From NCBI GenBank assembly GCA_030562195.1, contig JAUJPP010000011.1, positions 8,122,001-8,186,000 of the forward strand: a stretch of DNA of 64,000 nt, read 5' to 3'. Positions 32,170 through 44,300 of this stretch are shown here, piece after piece. Made by a program: the position numbers and the translations under genes. The notes under the pieces were generated by a model. It saw only the letters and a program-made list of their open reading frames with translations. It ran no database searches and had not been told where the DNA came from. The first letter of the stretch is position 1. Each line of letters begins with the position of its first letter. This DNA is from Nipponacmea schrenckii (Eukaryota; Mollusca; Gastropoda; Lottiidae).

Positions 32170-33100
32170 GCAGTGCTTTAATACAGAAAATGAAATTTAA
32201 TTTTTCGAAATACAATTTTTCAACATCGCCAGCAAAAATAGCTGGATTAAATTTCAGAAGCTCAACCGTAAACCCAATACTGTTTGAACTTTCGCATGAA
32301 CAGACAGAACATATAACTTAAATCTTGACGTTTATGGCAAAACAATGCCAGTTCATTTGCATAATGATCACACTCAGTCAGGTTGTGAATATTATTTAAA
32401 GTGAATAATTTACCACATCTATCACAAAGTAACATATCTGATCTATCAATTTGTATGTAGCAGCAAATATGAATAGTTTATAATGATAAGTAAACTATAG
32501 ATTTACATTAAAATGAAATAAGGGGTGAGGGTCTAATGGAACTCCTTAAAAAATGACACATTTGGGTCATTTGAAATTCTGTGACTCTAATTCTGTGACT
32601 CTAATTCATTAATGGCCGATTTTACAATGGATTTCCATCTAGTCTTTTTAGAAAATGGATATTCACTTTAACAGTCATTGATGTAGCTTAAAAGGTTATA
32701 TTAATGTGCTAAACGGACAACATCAGGTACAAATCCGTTCTGATTTCTAGAGCAGCCATTTTTATAATCTAACAACCTTAAGAAAAGAAGTCTGCGCGGG
32801 AGATGATTTATATCAAGATTTAAAAGTTGACTAAGATAAAACAGCTTTTGCTTATCAATATATGCCTCGACGCTTAACCAGCGTATAACGCCGTTACATT
32901 TATCTGTTCTATTTCTTTTATGGAGACCCAGAATAAATTTACAACCAGAATTCTGACATCTCTGTAATGATTGAACCTCGGTTTAAGACAAATTATTCCA
33001 CAATTGGCACCCATATAATGATTTGGTGTAGCAACACTGTTCATTAAAGCGGATACTAACCAATGGGTTGAGTCCATCACCGTGAATTCCACATTTTATC
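32170..33100 (-). pseudogene. LINE ORF2 C-terminal region
   Basis: On the minus strand, after a frameshift, the sequence reads YGCQLWNNLS, then CKFILGLHKRNRTDKCNGVI, then RWLSVEAYIDKQKLFYLSQL, a block well known from the C-terminal part of LINE ORF2 proteins. LPRRLLFLRLLDYK follows. Further downstream comes MLLCDRCGKLFTLNNIHNLT, then ECDHYANEL, the terminal Cys/His tail. At least two frame changes and several stops are present. It is a separate insertion from the other LINE pieces in the window. Confidence 0.75.
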
Positions 33101-33488
33101 AGTAAAGTTATTCCGCTTCGCAAAGATTTGCAGGGGCTAAAAGTTATGTTTCAAAGTCATGTTTTGGTGTCGGATGGAATTGATAGATTCTTTTCCTTGT
33201 AAATTAGTTGGAAAACATAGAACCAAAACCAATATTATGTATTAAGTTGGTCATATAGTGTTCTTAGGTTTGGAATGAAGTAATAATGTAGAAAAAACAG
33301 GCATTTTCATTTAGGTGTCGGATGGAATGATAGAAATTAGTATTTTCAATCCATGTTGGTTACCACAGGTATATTCTATATAATATCTTAAATGGTATTT
33401 GTACATTTCAATTAACCAATTGGATACACATTTCAAAGCCTTATTCTTACATTTGTTGCTTTGTTATAGTCCTTGAGATGATTTGTTG

Positions 33489-36035
33489 TTTTGGTGTCGG
33501 ATGGAAAAGTAAAAGTGTCGGGTGGAAAAATATGTTGACCACGGGAATTTTTTCATTAAATGTCACATTGTTGCAAGTTATTAACTAATTTGAGTCACTT
33601 GATTGACATTGAAGGCAAACAGAGTAAATTCTAGCTTTGAATATCCTCTGCTTTGTTAATTAGTTTTAATAACATCAAATTTCAACCAGAGAAAATTTCA
33701 ATTACTGAAAAAAAGTAAGACCTAGATCAAATCAATTTCACATTAAGTTCAAAAATTCATGTTTGAGACATAGATCAGCAAGGAAACGATTTCAGAAAAT
33801 ATTAATCTTTTTTATTTAATAACTAAAAATAAATTAATTAGTTTAAACATTTCATAACAATAAATATAAGTAGCAAAAAGATATCAAATAAGTAATTCAT
33901 AATAATTCAATTCATTAGAAATATCATTTAAGTCGCTATTTATGTTTAAACAAATACATCGCATAACACCTTGATGTAAATATACGGTACATATTTTAAT
34001 CAAAAGATTTGAGATTAGGACATTTAAATCAAATATTGAAACAAATTCTTCAACAGAGCATCACTATCACACAATTTCAATTTAATGCACTGAAGAGTTT
34101 GAATTCTTTCTGAAGATCAATAAAATCAATCTCTGTTAGCATTACTGAGGTTGTTCTTGTAGAAGAACCCACTGGCTTATAAAAAAGATTAGATTTCTTT
34201 ACTATAGAGAGATCTTTTTTATTTTTAAAAGCATTTATGCCAACATTGTTTTCAAGAAATGCATTTCTACTGAATTTGTGGATTGTTGGCTGACTAGTTA
34301 CAAAGCCAATAAACCAATATGAATACTCTTGGAAGTACACTGCACAACAATGTCCAGTTAATATGTGTTTGATTTCTGTTGTGGTATTTCCTGCATTATT
34401 GATACAAGTGGGCTCTAAATCAATATCCTCATATATAACTGTTTGAAATGACAATGTGTCTGGTGAAAAGTGAGGAGTGAAATGGTAAAAATTTAGTTTA
34501 TAACCTGCATTAAAACGTTCTCTAACAACAGCCCTAACTTTTAGTGTTTTCTTAACAGTAATTGATTTTTCTTCTTCAATGATTTCACCTAAATTTTCAT
34601 TAGGAACATACAATACATTTATTCCTGTAACAGTTCTATCTGCAAATGTGGCAAACTGTTCTGGTCCAGTTATGACTTTCTTAGATTTTACATGTCTAAA
34701 GACAACATTTTTAATGCTACAGATCTGTTGTATTCTTTAGTAGATGTCACAAGTACAAAATTGTCACTGAATATCACCATTTAGTTTGTGGTAAGCACAT
34801 GCTGTGTACAGCGTAAAAGAATCGTATCCAAAGTAAGCACTTTGAACAGCATTTTGTTGAGTATTATTGTAATTTTCAGAAAAATCCACATGAACAATAA
34901 TTTCGGATGATCTGATATTCTCTTTCATATGATTGAAAGCAGAATGCTGATTTCTATAAAGGAAATAATGTATTTTGATTTGTTCTAATTTTTCCATAAA
35001 AAGCTCAATGAATTCTTCTCCGGTTAAATTTACCGCTAGTTTCTCTGGATATTTTGTACCGATACATTTTTTCCATTGGTAAAATGTTATTGAATCAATT
35101 TCCTTGATCACTTCAAAATCAATATCAGGGCATTTGTCACAAATGCCATACATACACTTTTCATTTCACCACATCTTCAATATTTTGAGGTAAAGAATTT
35201 GTATTTTTCTTAAGTGAGTCTAGCATGAGATCAAAATTTTCACATGTGCCACACAAACATGATTGGTGCGGAATGTCTGTTTGGTTTTGATGTGTTTAAG
35301 AGAGGCAATAAGTCTATATAATGTACTATAGGTCTTCCTAAAAGTTTTGGTTTTGGCCTAAATTTCATTCTGAGGAAAACTTTATTTTGTCTTTTTGGGG
35401 TTAATGTTTTAATAAGTTCACTGATGACTTCTCTGTTGATCAGGTTTTTTGGTAGGCTGTTTCTAATTTTTTGAAGAGAACGGGATTTAGACTGTTTCGT
35501 AGAAAAAGGGGGTGTGGTTTCATTTTTTGCATCAGACAAGTTTTGTTTCTGCTTACGGCTTCTGTCTTTAGCCGTAAATAGTTCATGGGCATCTTTATCC
35601 ATTCTCCTTTGACTTCTTTCCAAACTTTTCCTATTTTGTCTTTTAGTTTTTGAGTTTCTTTCTTCAATTCTGATAGATTTTCTCTGTATTTTCTACATTT
35701 TTCAGCATTAGAAAGCTTATTGGGTTTTTTAGGACGAGCCATTATAAAAAGAAAAGTTCCTATTAGAAAGTTTTTATTTGTTGTCATCTTCACAGTACAT
35801 GGGAGACAACTCTTTATTCCTTCATGTAGTCTTTGACGTCATGACGTAATCTATTGAACAATTTTCTGAAATTATACTTGTAACATGAATATTTCAAAGA
35901 AAAATGTTTGGAGACATTGACTTTTGATATAAAAAGATACATTGGTTATCTCACACAAAATGATGTTAATAAAACAAATCTTTTTATTATATTCATAGTG
36001 AGCTATCCTTAAACACTTTCCATCCGACACCAAAA
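33489..36035. mobile_element. 2.55-kb DNA transposon with terminal inverted repeats
   Basis: The left end at 33489-33510 (TTTTGGTGTCGGATGGAAAA + GT) and the right end at 36015-36035 are inverted repeats differing by one A in the run. The element encloses a minus-strand transposase-like gene that starts near the right end. Three further direct copies of GTGTCGG(A/G)TGGA lie at or beyond the left end (about 33162, 33311 and 33514), so the true left boundary could be as far out as 33162. No target-site duplication is obvious for either choice, and the superfamily is not identified. Confidence 0.7.
34077..35742 (-). pseudogene. Transposase-like gene of the 33.5-36.0 kb transposon, decayed
   Basis: The reading starts at ATG 35742 (MARPKKPNKLSNAEKCRKYR), a basic N-terminus with a helical KKETQKLKDKIGK part. 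It shifts frame near 35630 (DRSRKQKQNLSDAKNETTPP, then KTLTPKRQNKVFLRMKF). A second frameshift near 35280-35300 leads to a Cys-rich segment, CLCGTCENFDLMLDS and CMYGICDKCP. Then come FYQWKKC and an acidic/aromatic motif IIVHVDFSENYNNTQQNAVQ near 34900. A likely internal deletion at about 34740-34764 removes the middle. The C-terminal part (34613-34077, ending KEFKLFSALN) is intact. The D in VDFSENY could be a catalytic acid of a DDE-type enzyme, but the partner residues are not visible. I have seen similar text in unnamed invertebrate proteins but cannot name the family. Confidence 0.6.
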
Positions 36036-36186
36036 TGATGCCAGTGTTGTAGATTAATTTGTTAAAATCTCAGCTGTATGTAATTTTTTCCTAAAATCCA
36101 ATTGCAGTTCATTAATATATTTTACTACTTAAAGTGTTAAATTCAAATTTTTTGTTCAATAGAGTACTGACACCTCTCCAGTCACT

Positions 36187-36390
36187 TTACCCTGGACTTG
36201 TGAAACATTCTATCCCCCATTGTGTTCTGATTGTGTTAACCTCCTGTTTACAAAAATGAGTGTCCTGTATACAGTATACATTAGCTTTCTGTTCACTTAA
36301 ATATCTAAACACAACATTTCTCTTTCTCTTATCTTGTAATACCCTACAATTAAGGGAGATAACTTTTAAATTACCTGACATTGAAGATTG
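36187..36390 (-). pseudogene. LINE endonuclease (APE-type) N-terminal fragment
   Basis: The minus-strand frame MSGNLKVISLNCRVLQDKRK, then NVVFRYLSEQKANVYCIQDT and HF, matches the opening of an APE-type LINE endonuclease (N of LNCR, and the Q-D-T-H stretch). It stops after about 64 codons and the RT part is not adjacent. The RT fragment at 37.8-38.1 kb on the same strand might derive from the same or another insertion, though the order on the minus strand would then be inverted. Confidence 0.7.
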
Positions 36391-37829
36391 GTATAAATAT
36401 ACTCATTAGATACCTTGTATACTTGTATTCATTAAAAACTATTTTCTGAACAATTAAAACATACACACTCGCATACATACCAACATTATAACACTGAAAT
36501 ATATGACACATGAGACATATAAACATATAAATGGATGATACAACTGAGTGTGAAGTTTCAAGTACTAGGAGCACCCTGGCACTCTGTTGATATGACATGG
36601 CTAAAAGATTCAGCCTCAAATGCTCATCTTCAATAGCAATAGTATTTCCAGGTTGTGCCCAGCTACATGTAGAACTAGAAGTATGTTAGGACTGGTAGAA
36701 AGGAGAGGTGACTTTTTTTTTCAAAGGATCAATGGGTGCAGAATTTGAGCGAAGATTGTTTCATTTTTACATTATGATATAGAAGGTATCCACCATCAAT
36801 GTATTTATTTTTATGTTTTGGTATCTTGAATTGATATATCATTCAGTTTTTGAAATCAATCTGAAGTTATAATTTCTATGTTTGAATAAGCATGCTATCA
36901 TGGATTACCTCCCTTCTCTATAGTACAAGTAACATCTTGTAACTTAGTCTACAAAATATCAATAGTAATATGTAAATATAGTATACATGTATAGATCTGC
37001 AAACCGATTATGTTATTAAGCTGCGCTTGTTGGCAAGTCTAATTATTAGTTTATCTCAAAAACATCTCTTTGAAATATAAACTACTTATGAAGTGAAAGA
37101 TATACCTTTTAAACCTATTGTGTATCTAACATAGTGATACTAATGCAGTATTTAATTTCAGAGTGAATAAACAAAAATTGCCCTCCTTCTAATTAAAGAT
37201 ACAATTATAGGGAATATCCTATTGCCCAGAACTTCAACATTAGAGAGCATATTCTATATATTTTTTAATCAGAGGTCAGTTCATTCAGCACTTAAAAAAA
37301 AGATAATAGACTTACTATCAGATTTACACTTTTCTATAGAAACAGTACCTTATACTAGTACACTATATAGATTATAGTTTAAAGCAGTAAATGTATAATC
37401 ATAATATATTTATAAATATATTATTTACCCTATCAGAAACATTTGACTAGTATATTGAGAAAAACAGGGTGCACAACGTGACATCTTGAGATGATGTAAT
37501 TTGTACATTATGTTACCTTACTCAACAAAGCAGTAGCGGACAGCCTCCTCTCTCATGTTGACTAGTGTTTCTATGGGTATATCAATCATATGTTAATATC
37601 ATCTTAACTGAGTTGAGTCTACAAAATAAAGATTATCATTAAAATATGGTCTAAATTGATTTAAGACAAACAATGGACTATGAAGTCATTTTTTTCCTAC
37701 TATATTATATTAGCCAGCTTCGGTATATTTCTTCCAGGGACTGTCCTTATCTTTTCTACACTCAAGCCATACATCTTTGAAAGTTTCCTTGCCTCCTAAG
37801 TATATATGCCGTACCGGACAGTTCAGCAC
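36391..37829. other. No gene recognised
   Basis: AT-rich sequence with spurious short frames only. Confidence 0.4.
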
Positions 37830-38140
37830 GTCTTTTCTTCAGGGCCTGTGAAAGATCAGTTCGACCAGATTTTCCAGACAAGCAGAAAGTGTCAGTTTGT
37901 AATTTCTATCACTAAAGTTCATAATTTTACAATTATTGCTTCTGGGCAGCAGATAAGACACTCCTCGTTCGAGAGTAAAGTCAGTAGACAGTCGGTTACC
38001 AATTCTGACGCAGCTACTCATTTCCGTGTAAAGATTGTCAATGATGTTCCAAAGTTGGGGATTCTTATTTAGTAAACTTGACCAGGAGGCCATTGTGCCA
38101 CACAGAATCAAATGCCTTGGTCCAGAGAAGCGGCGTACAG
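37830..38140 (-). pseudogene. LINE reverse transcriptase fragment (fingers/palm)
   Basis: The minus strand reads TKAFDSVWHNGLLVKF, the A-motif region of LINE RTs with its catalytic Asp. A frameshift follows, then NPQLWNIIDNLYTEMSSCVR and LSTDFTLERGVSYLLPRS, matching the usual stretch before the PQG-type motif. It ends near 37830. One frameshift is visible near 38060. Confidence 0.7.
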
Positions 38141-38240
38141 ATTACATGTATCTGATCTCTTTCTGTAGTGGTGGATAGTCTCTTGAAGATCGACTGATGC
38201 GTGTATAGAATACAGTTGTTTCTGGTTAGCCATTTGCTTC

Positions 38241-38793
38241 ATGTAGGATATTCTAGGGTATTAACTTCTAACACTGTTTCTAGGATATTCTAGGGTCTTA
38301 ATTACTAACACTGTCTTAACTTCTAATACTGTTTCTATGATATTCTAGGGTCTTAACTTCTAATACTGTTTCTATGATATTCTAGGGTCTTAACTTCTAA
38401 TACTGTTTCTATGATATTCTAGGGTCTTAACTTCTAATACTGTTTCTATGATATTCTAGGGTCTTAACTTCTAATACTGTTTCTATGATATTCTAGGGTC
38501 TTAACTTCTAATACTGTTTCTAGGATATTCTAGGGTCTTAACTTCTAATACTGTTTCTATGATATTCTAGGGTCTTAACTTCTAATACTGTTTCTAGGAT
38601 ATTCTAGGGTATACTTTTTAATTTAACTATTTCTGATATTCTAGGGTCTTAACTTCTAATACTGTTTCTATGATATTCTAGGATCTCAACTTCTAATACC
38701 GTTTCTATGATATTCTAGGGTCTTAACTTCTAATACTGTTTCTATGATATTCTAGGATCTCAACTTCTAATACCGTTTCTATGATATTCTAGG
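38241..38793. repeat. 37-bp minisatellite, about 15 units
   Basis: The unit contains TCTTAACTTCTAATACTGTT and TCTATGATATTCTAGGG, period 37. Variants include AGGATATT, TACCG and TCTCAAC, the last two occurring together in a higher-order alternation near the right end. It abuts the next array without spacer. Confidence 0.9.
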
Positions 38794-39545
38794 GTAAACA
38801 GGTATCTATATACTATATTAATAGGTAGGAAGGTAAACAGTCATCTATATACATGTACTACATTAATAGGTAGGAAGGTAAACAGTCATCTATATAAACT
38901 ATATTAATAGGTAGGAAGGTAAACAGATATCTATATACTATATTAATAGGTAGGAAGGTAAACAGTCATATATACCATATTAATAGGTAGGAAGGTAAAC
39001 AGTCATCTATAAACTATATTAATAGGTCGGAAGGTAAACATTCATCTATATACTATATTAATAGGTCGGAAGGTAAACAGGTATCTATATACTATATTAA
39101 TAGGTAGGAAGGTAAACAGTCATCTATAATCTACTATATTAATAGGTCGGAAGGTAAACAGTCATCTATATACTATATTAATAGGTCGGAAGGTAAACAG
39201 TCATCTATATACTATATTAATAGGTCGGAAGGTAAACAGTCATCTATATACTATATTAATAGGTAGGAAGGTAAACAGTCATCTATATACTATATTAATA
39301 GGTAGGAAGGTAAACAGTCATCTATATACTATATTAATAGGTCGGAAGGTAAACAGGTATCTATATACTATATTAATAGGTCGGAAGGTAAACAGGTATC
39401 TATATACTATATTAATAGGTCGGAAGGTAAACAGTCATCTATATACTATATTAATAGGTCGGAAGGTAAACAGTCATCTATATACTATATTAATAGGTCG
39501 GAAGGTAAACACTCATCTATAATATACTATATTAATAGGTAGGTC
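38794..39545. repeat. 39-bp minisatellite, about 19 units
   Basis: The unit contains TAAACAGTCATCTATATACT and ATATTAATAGGTCGGAAGG, period 39. Units alternate between GTAGG and GTCGG and between CAGTCAT and CAGGTAT. A lone, diverged unit is present at 43191-43245, far outside the array. Confidence 0.9.
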
Positions 39546-39754
39546 AGGTTCGCCTGGCAGTGAAACACATTCTGATTGAGTTCACGCATCTCAAACCAAT
39601 AAGATTGCAGCATTACCTTTCTGGATCATTGTTTCATCTGTTTGCGCAACCTTCTCATTATGATACTAATCTGTATTTTAAATTTTAAAATATATTTGTG
39701 TTATAGTTTTGTTTTTGCTATTTTGTTTTTAGCCCATTTTGGGTTGAAACCATT

Positions 39755-40835
39755 CTGTGATATTGGTTTTTAGCATTGTTTTGTCGCCCCTTTTGGGGTT
39801 TCTGTAGGGTATTTTTTTTAATGCATATTTAGTTTAAATTTTTATACGCCCACATGAATATGTGGAGGTATATTGTCGTCGATCCGTCAACATTTGTTGT
39901 ACCCTCTATAGAAGCTACAATTTTCTATGGATTTTAATCAGACTTGGTATGAGCATTGGTATTGATAAGACGGCAGTCCAGTTTGATTCGGACGATTTTT
40001 TGATAAACGGGTTTTGTGTTATTGTCCATGCCTCTATATTTGTTGTAGACACAATAGAAGCTACAATTTTCAATGGATTTTAATGAAACTTTGTGTGATC
40101 ATTGGAATTGATAAGACGGCGGCCAAGTTCGAATTTGAAGATTTTTCGATGAACAGTTTTTGAGTTATTGCCCCTGCCTCTATATTTGTTGTAAACAATA
40201 TAGAAGCTTCAATTTTCAAAGGATTTAAATGAAAAGTGGTGTGAGCATTGGAATTGATAAGACGACGGTCAAGTTCGAATTTGAAGATTTTTCGATTCAC
40301 AGTTTTTGAGTTATTGCTCTTGACTTAGTAAGATTGCGTCAAAATTTTATTGTGGGTGCAATAGAAGCTAAAATTTTTAATAGATTTTGATGAAACTCGG
40401 TGTGAGCATTGGAATTGATAAGACAACAGTCATGTTCGAATTTGGCAATTTTTTTTATGAACAGATTTTGAGTTATTGCCCTTGACTTAGTAAAATTGCG
40501 TCAAAAATATTTGTGGGTGCAAAATAAGCTACAATTTTTTAATAGATTTGATGAAACTTGGTATGAGTATTGAAATAGATAAGATGGAGGTCAAGTATTA
40601 ATTTGACGATTTTCCATGAACTGTTTTTGAGTTTTTGCCCTTAACTTCAATATTCATTCAGTGACTGTTTTTTGAGTTATTGATCAATTTTTTCTTCAAA
40701 TTCAATGCTGCCAGTGGGCGTATGTTACCTTGCCTGGCAAGCTGTCTTTCCTTTTTGTTAAAATCGTATTCAGGTGCTATATAGCCCGTTTTGGTGCTGA
40801 TGCACCTTAATACATTTCATTTCATTTCATTTACA
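39755..40835 (+). repeat. SINE-like repeat split by a tandem-repeat element
   Basis: The left part (from CTGTGATATTGG at about 39760) and the right part (40755-40835, with GTGCTATATAGCCCG, GGTGCTGATGCACC and an ATTTC tail) together look like one copy of the dispersed repeat seen at 51062-51203. The element at 39841-40742 sits between them. The tail repeats ATTTC about four times, a common LINE/SINE 3' tail style. Confidence 0.5.
39841..40742. mobile_element. Second copy of the hairpin-ended tandem-repeat element, reverse orientation
   Basis: The left end reads TTTATACGCCCACATGAATA, then TGTGGAGGTATATTGTCGTC. The right end reads CTGCCAGTGGGCGTATG, then TTACCTTGCCTGGCAAGC. These are the reverse complements of the two ends at 14075-16197. 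Inside are about five units of about 155 bp with ATTGGAATTGATAAGACGG or close variants. No gene is present. A 73-residue frame at the left is incidental. Confidence 0.75.
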
Positions 40836-41329
40836 GGTATTTATAAAGGTCGGCAGGTAGATAAATTATTTATAGAACGCTGTTTCTTGGATACCCTAAC
40901 GATAATATATCGTTTGGTGAACTGTAAGTCAACTTAATTAAATTATTGATGCTACAGTTATTTATGTATCTATTTGTTCTATTGTAATATCGATTTATAA
41001 ACAATTTAATCTAAATGTTGTTAGAAAATAAAACCGCACCCCGCTAACAACCATTACAACATAATAAAACGTCACGGCTTTGGAATGTCTCTTAATCACC
41101 AACTTATCGATCCGACTTCATCGTCCGTCAACAGGTGATTGCACGCGATGCAATTCCAATATTCTATTTTTAGATTAGGTGAATTCCTAGTTTTGAATGA
41201 TGTGATTGGAGATTCAGTTTGGAATCAACCAATCAAATTAAATTATACCTGGTTGCGCGTAATTTGAGCGATTGATCAATTTAAAACAATAGGCCAATAG
41301 ACATGAATCATATTGAACTGTTGATCGAG

Positions 41330-41358
41330 AGAAAATGGAGGAAATTTGAATCAAGGTA
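41330..41358 (+). other. Candidate untranslated first exon end with splice donor
   Basis: AATGGAGGAAATTTGAATCAAG is followed by GTAAGAATT, a strong donor consensus at about 41358. Upstream within 350 bases lie AACGTCAC and GGCCAATAG. This could be a first exon of the gene whose coding part begins at 54823, giving an intron of about 13 kb, but nothing in the sequence links them. 40836-41330 holds no other feature. Confidence 0.2.
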
Positions 41359-44300
41359 AGAATTAGACTATTTTATGGTTTTCTGTGTTTACTTTCTCTT
41401 TCAATATGGACTATTTGTTACTGTAATTACATATAAGAATCGAAAATCCTTTTTGTAAGGTTGGGCGGAAAACTCCATTCTATGATTGTCTCTTACCGTT
41501 TCAATTCTCTTGGAATATATACAGGGTCCTGTATCAGTTGAAGAAAACGTGTCTAGGAAGTGATAAGTAATACCATCTAGTTTTTTTTAAAAGATGGGAG
41601 ATCACTATCCAACGTTTGTTGTACCGGTATTCTATTTTATAACTTCTTCAAAGATTACATGGACTAATATTGCAAATAAGAATACGTTGTGTATGGGTTA
41701 TGAATAGGTAAATGTAATTTGTTTTGTAGAATCATTTGAAAAGGTTCGGTTTGAAAAACCTTAGAGTCTTATAAACATAATATGCTCTCTGGACGTTAAT
41801 ACACACTCACGGAGTAAGCTTAACCTTGATCTCTACAAACGCCCCCTAAAAACTCATGCCAGTTGGCCTGAAATCAAATTATGTATTTAGACAGAATTCG
41901 TCTCGTACTTAAATTCAATATCTAGCCTTTGTCGATTTATAAATTGAGTCCAATTAGGTTTGTCTATTTCTGTAGTTAGAAAACATCTGTCAGCACAAGG
42001 TTAATTCTTGTATTCAATAAACTTGGATATTGAATACAAACCGTCTGTATTCAATCCAACGTTATTATTGTTATGAATAGTGGTCACTGTGATGTTAAAC
42101 AGAGGATGTCTCACCTGGTTATAGTCTCACTATTACAATACACATTTTAAACGAAACGTCTTAGAATGAACAAAACATTTTAAATTTTAAACCTGGCCAA
42201 TAAGAGTATATATTCATCAGTAGATTAACATGCTCTCATAAATAACATAGCAGAATCCTTATATAATCTGATAAATATATATTATCCATAAAAATGAGAT
42301 TGATTATTGAAAGATCCTTAATTCTTAAGAACTTAAATTTTTATGTTTATTCTAAAACGCGGTATCGTTTTAAAAAAGTATTGAGTATGATAAAAGTTTT
42401 TATGTTATAATTGTGTATTATATATCCGGTAAATATTCGGTATTATATTTATTCTGTCATCCTAATCGATTGTTATCGTATATCTGTAACACAGCTTACT
42501 GCAGAACAAAATACATCGGGTTTAAATCGATACATTTCCATTAGTGCAAGATGTCAACAGATGTGGACCTTCATTCCAACAACTTTCACAAGTTCCCAGT
42601 CATAAGTTTTCAAACTTGGTCTATATAATTATTGTTCCCATCCATGAATGAATAATAATTTCAATAGCTACTTGTGTATTAAAATATCTCATAGTTATAA
42701 AAAAAAGATCTATATGACGTCTATTCTGCTGAATCCCAACTGAGAATTAGACTGTGTTTGCCCTAGACTCTCTACCACCTGTCGCAGGTAATGAAGTACT
42801 GTTTATAATGCAGAACAGAAATTATGGATTTTTATTTCATATTCATGGTGATATAAACAAATACTGCTTATTCAACTCATTTAATTTTGCTTACTACAAG
42901 GATTGTCGAAAAAATGTCAACATGTGAGGAACTTACAATCAAGTCTTCAATGATGCTATTTGGTCCAACTAACGGGTCCAAAGAACTGTGAAGTTAGTTA
43001 TCGTTCCACTCTCCTACCACCACCAAATTGTAGTTGCCCTATCAACCTTGGTAGCACATCCCCCCCCCCCCGCTATCTATCAGAAGTTCCCTGTTGGTGG
43101 TGTTGTTAACGTATGATAATTTATGTAGGAATGTGTATTTATTGAGTATACTAGTAATGAACTAGTTGAGAGAAGGCGGTAGGAATATAATCAATATAAA
43201 CTTATTAATGGTCGGAAGGTAAGCCGTCATCTGTCTATTTATGTTTAGTAAATATTGGACCACCCCGACAATCTAAGGTACCTTTGATTCCACTAGACAT
43301 TGTCCATGCAGTAATACCCTTTTATAAGAACAAGATTCAGAATGTTGTCTGACTGTAAACTGCTATAGTATGTCCCTAGATAGTTAATGTAGGTAGATGC
43401 TGTACCATCCTAGGTCTAAGAATAAACATACAATTTGAACATTTTAAAATTTTCCAATAAGAGCTCTTTTCATAAATAATATACTTGCTGCCATAAATAA
43501 AATAAAAAATATCCAAAAGAGCAAGCAATTAGGCATAAATATGCATTTGGTTATTAAACGCTTCATAAATTTTTTAAGCGTCAAGCGTTAGTTTTGTGAG
43601 TTTTCCAGTTTTAAGGGATTCTGTTACTTTATGACACCAAGTAAGTTCACTGATGAATAATATTCATATTGACCATTCTTGATAACTAGAATTTTATGTT
43701 TATGCTAAGTAGTATCACTTTAAATTTCTCATCTCATAGATTCACCACATCGTCTATTCACAGAGACTTCATGCATCCGAAGACCTCCGTGGGGAATATA
43801 TTGGTATATACAGATATTACATGGTTAGAATTTAATTTAATTAATTAGCTGCCTGCTGGGATACAGCGAGCTCGGTATAATTAAAAGTAGAAAGAAGTCT
43901 TGGGGACGCCTGTGGGATAGGGATCGTACATTGTTAATTAATATCATAAATCCAATAGATCGCTCGACTGACAATAAATATAACATACGTATGTATCTAA
44001 ATATGATAACAATGTCAAAGTGCAACAAATAACGCTCCACTTCTTCAGCCACAAACTCTTCTTAAACATATCACTTCTTGAACAGCCGCTCATCAGAATC
44101 ACCTCTTTCCACTCCAAACTTTCATGTATACGTCTTGTCATTACAACTGGCCAAGTAACAACCTGTACCTCCCCTACCCAACCAACCCACCTCCCGTCAC
44201 AGGCATACCCAGCACCTTTATGCACCCCACCCCCTTCTCTTCAAATGCCTCATCCTCCTACCCATCTAATCGCACTGCCTCATCCAAACATAACGAGACA

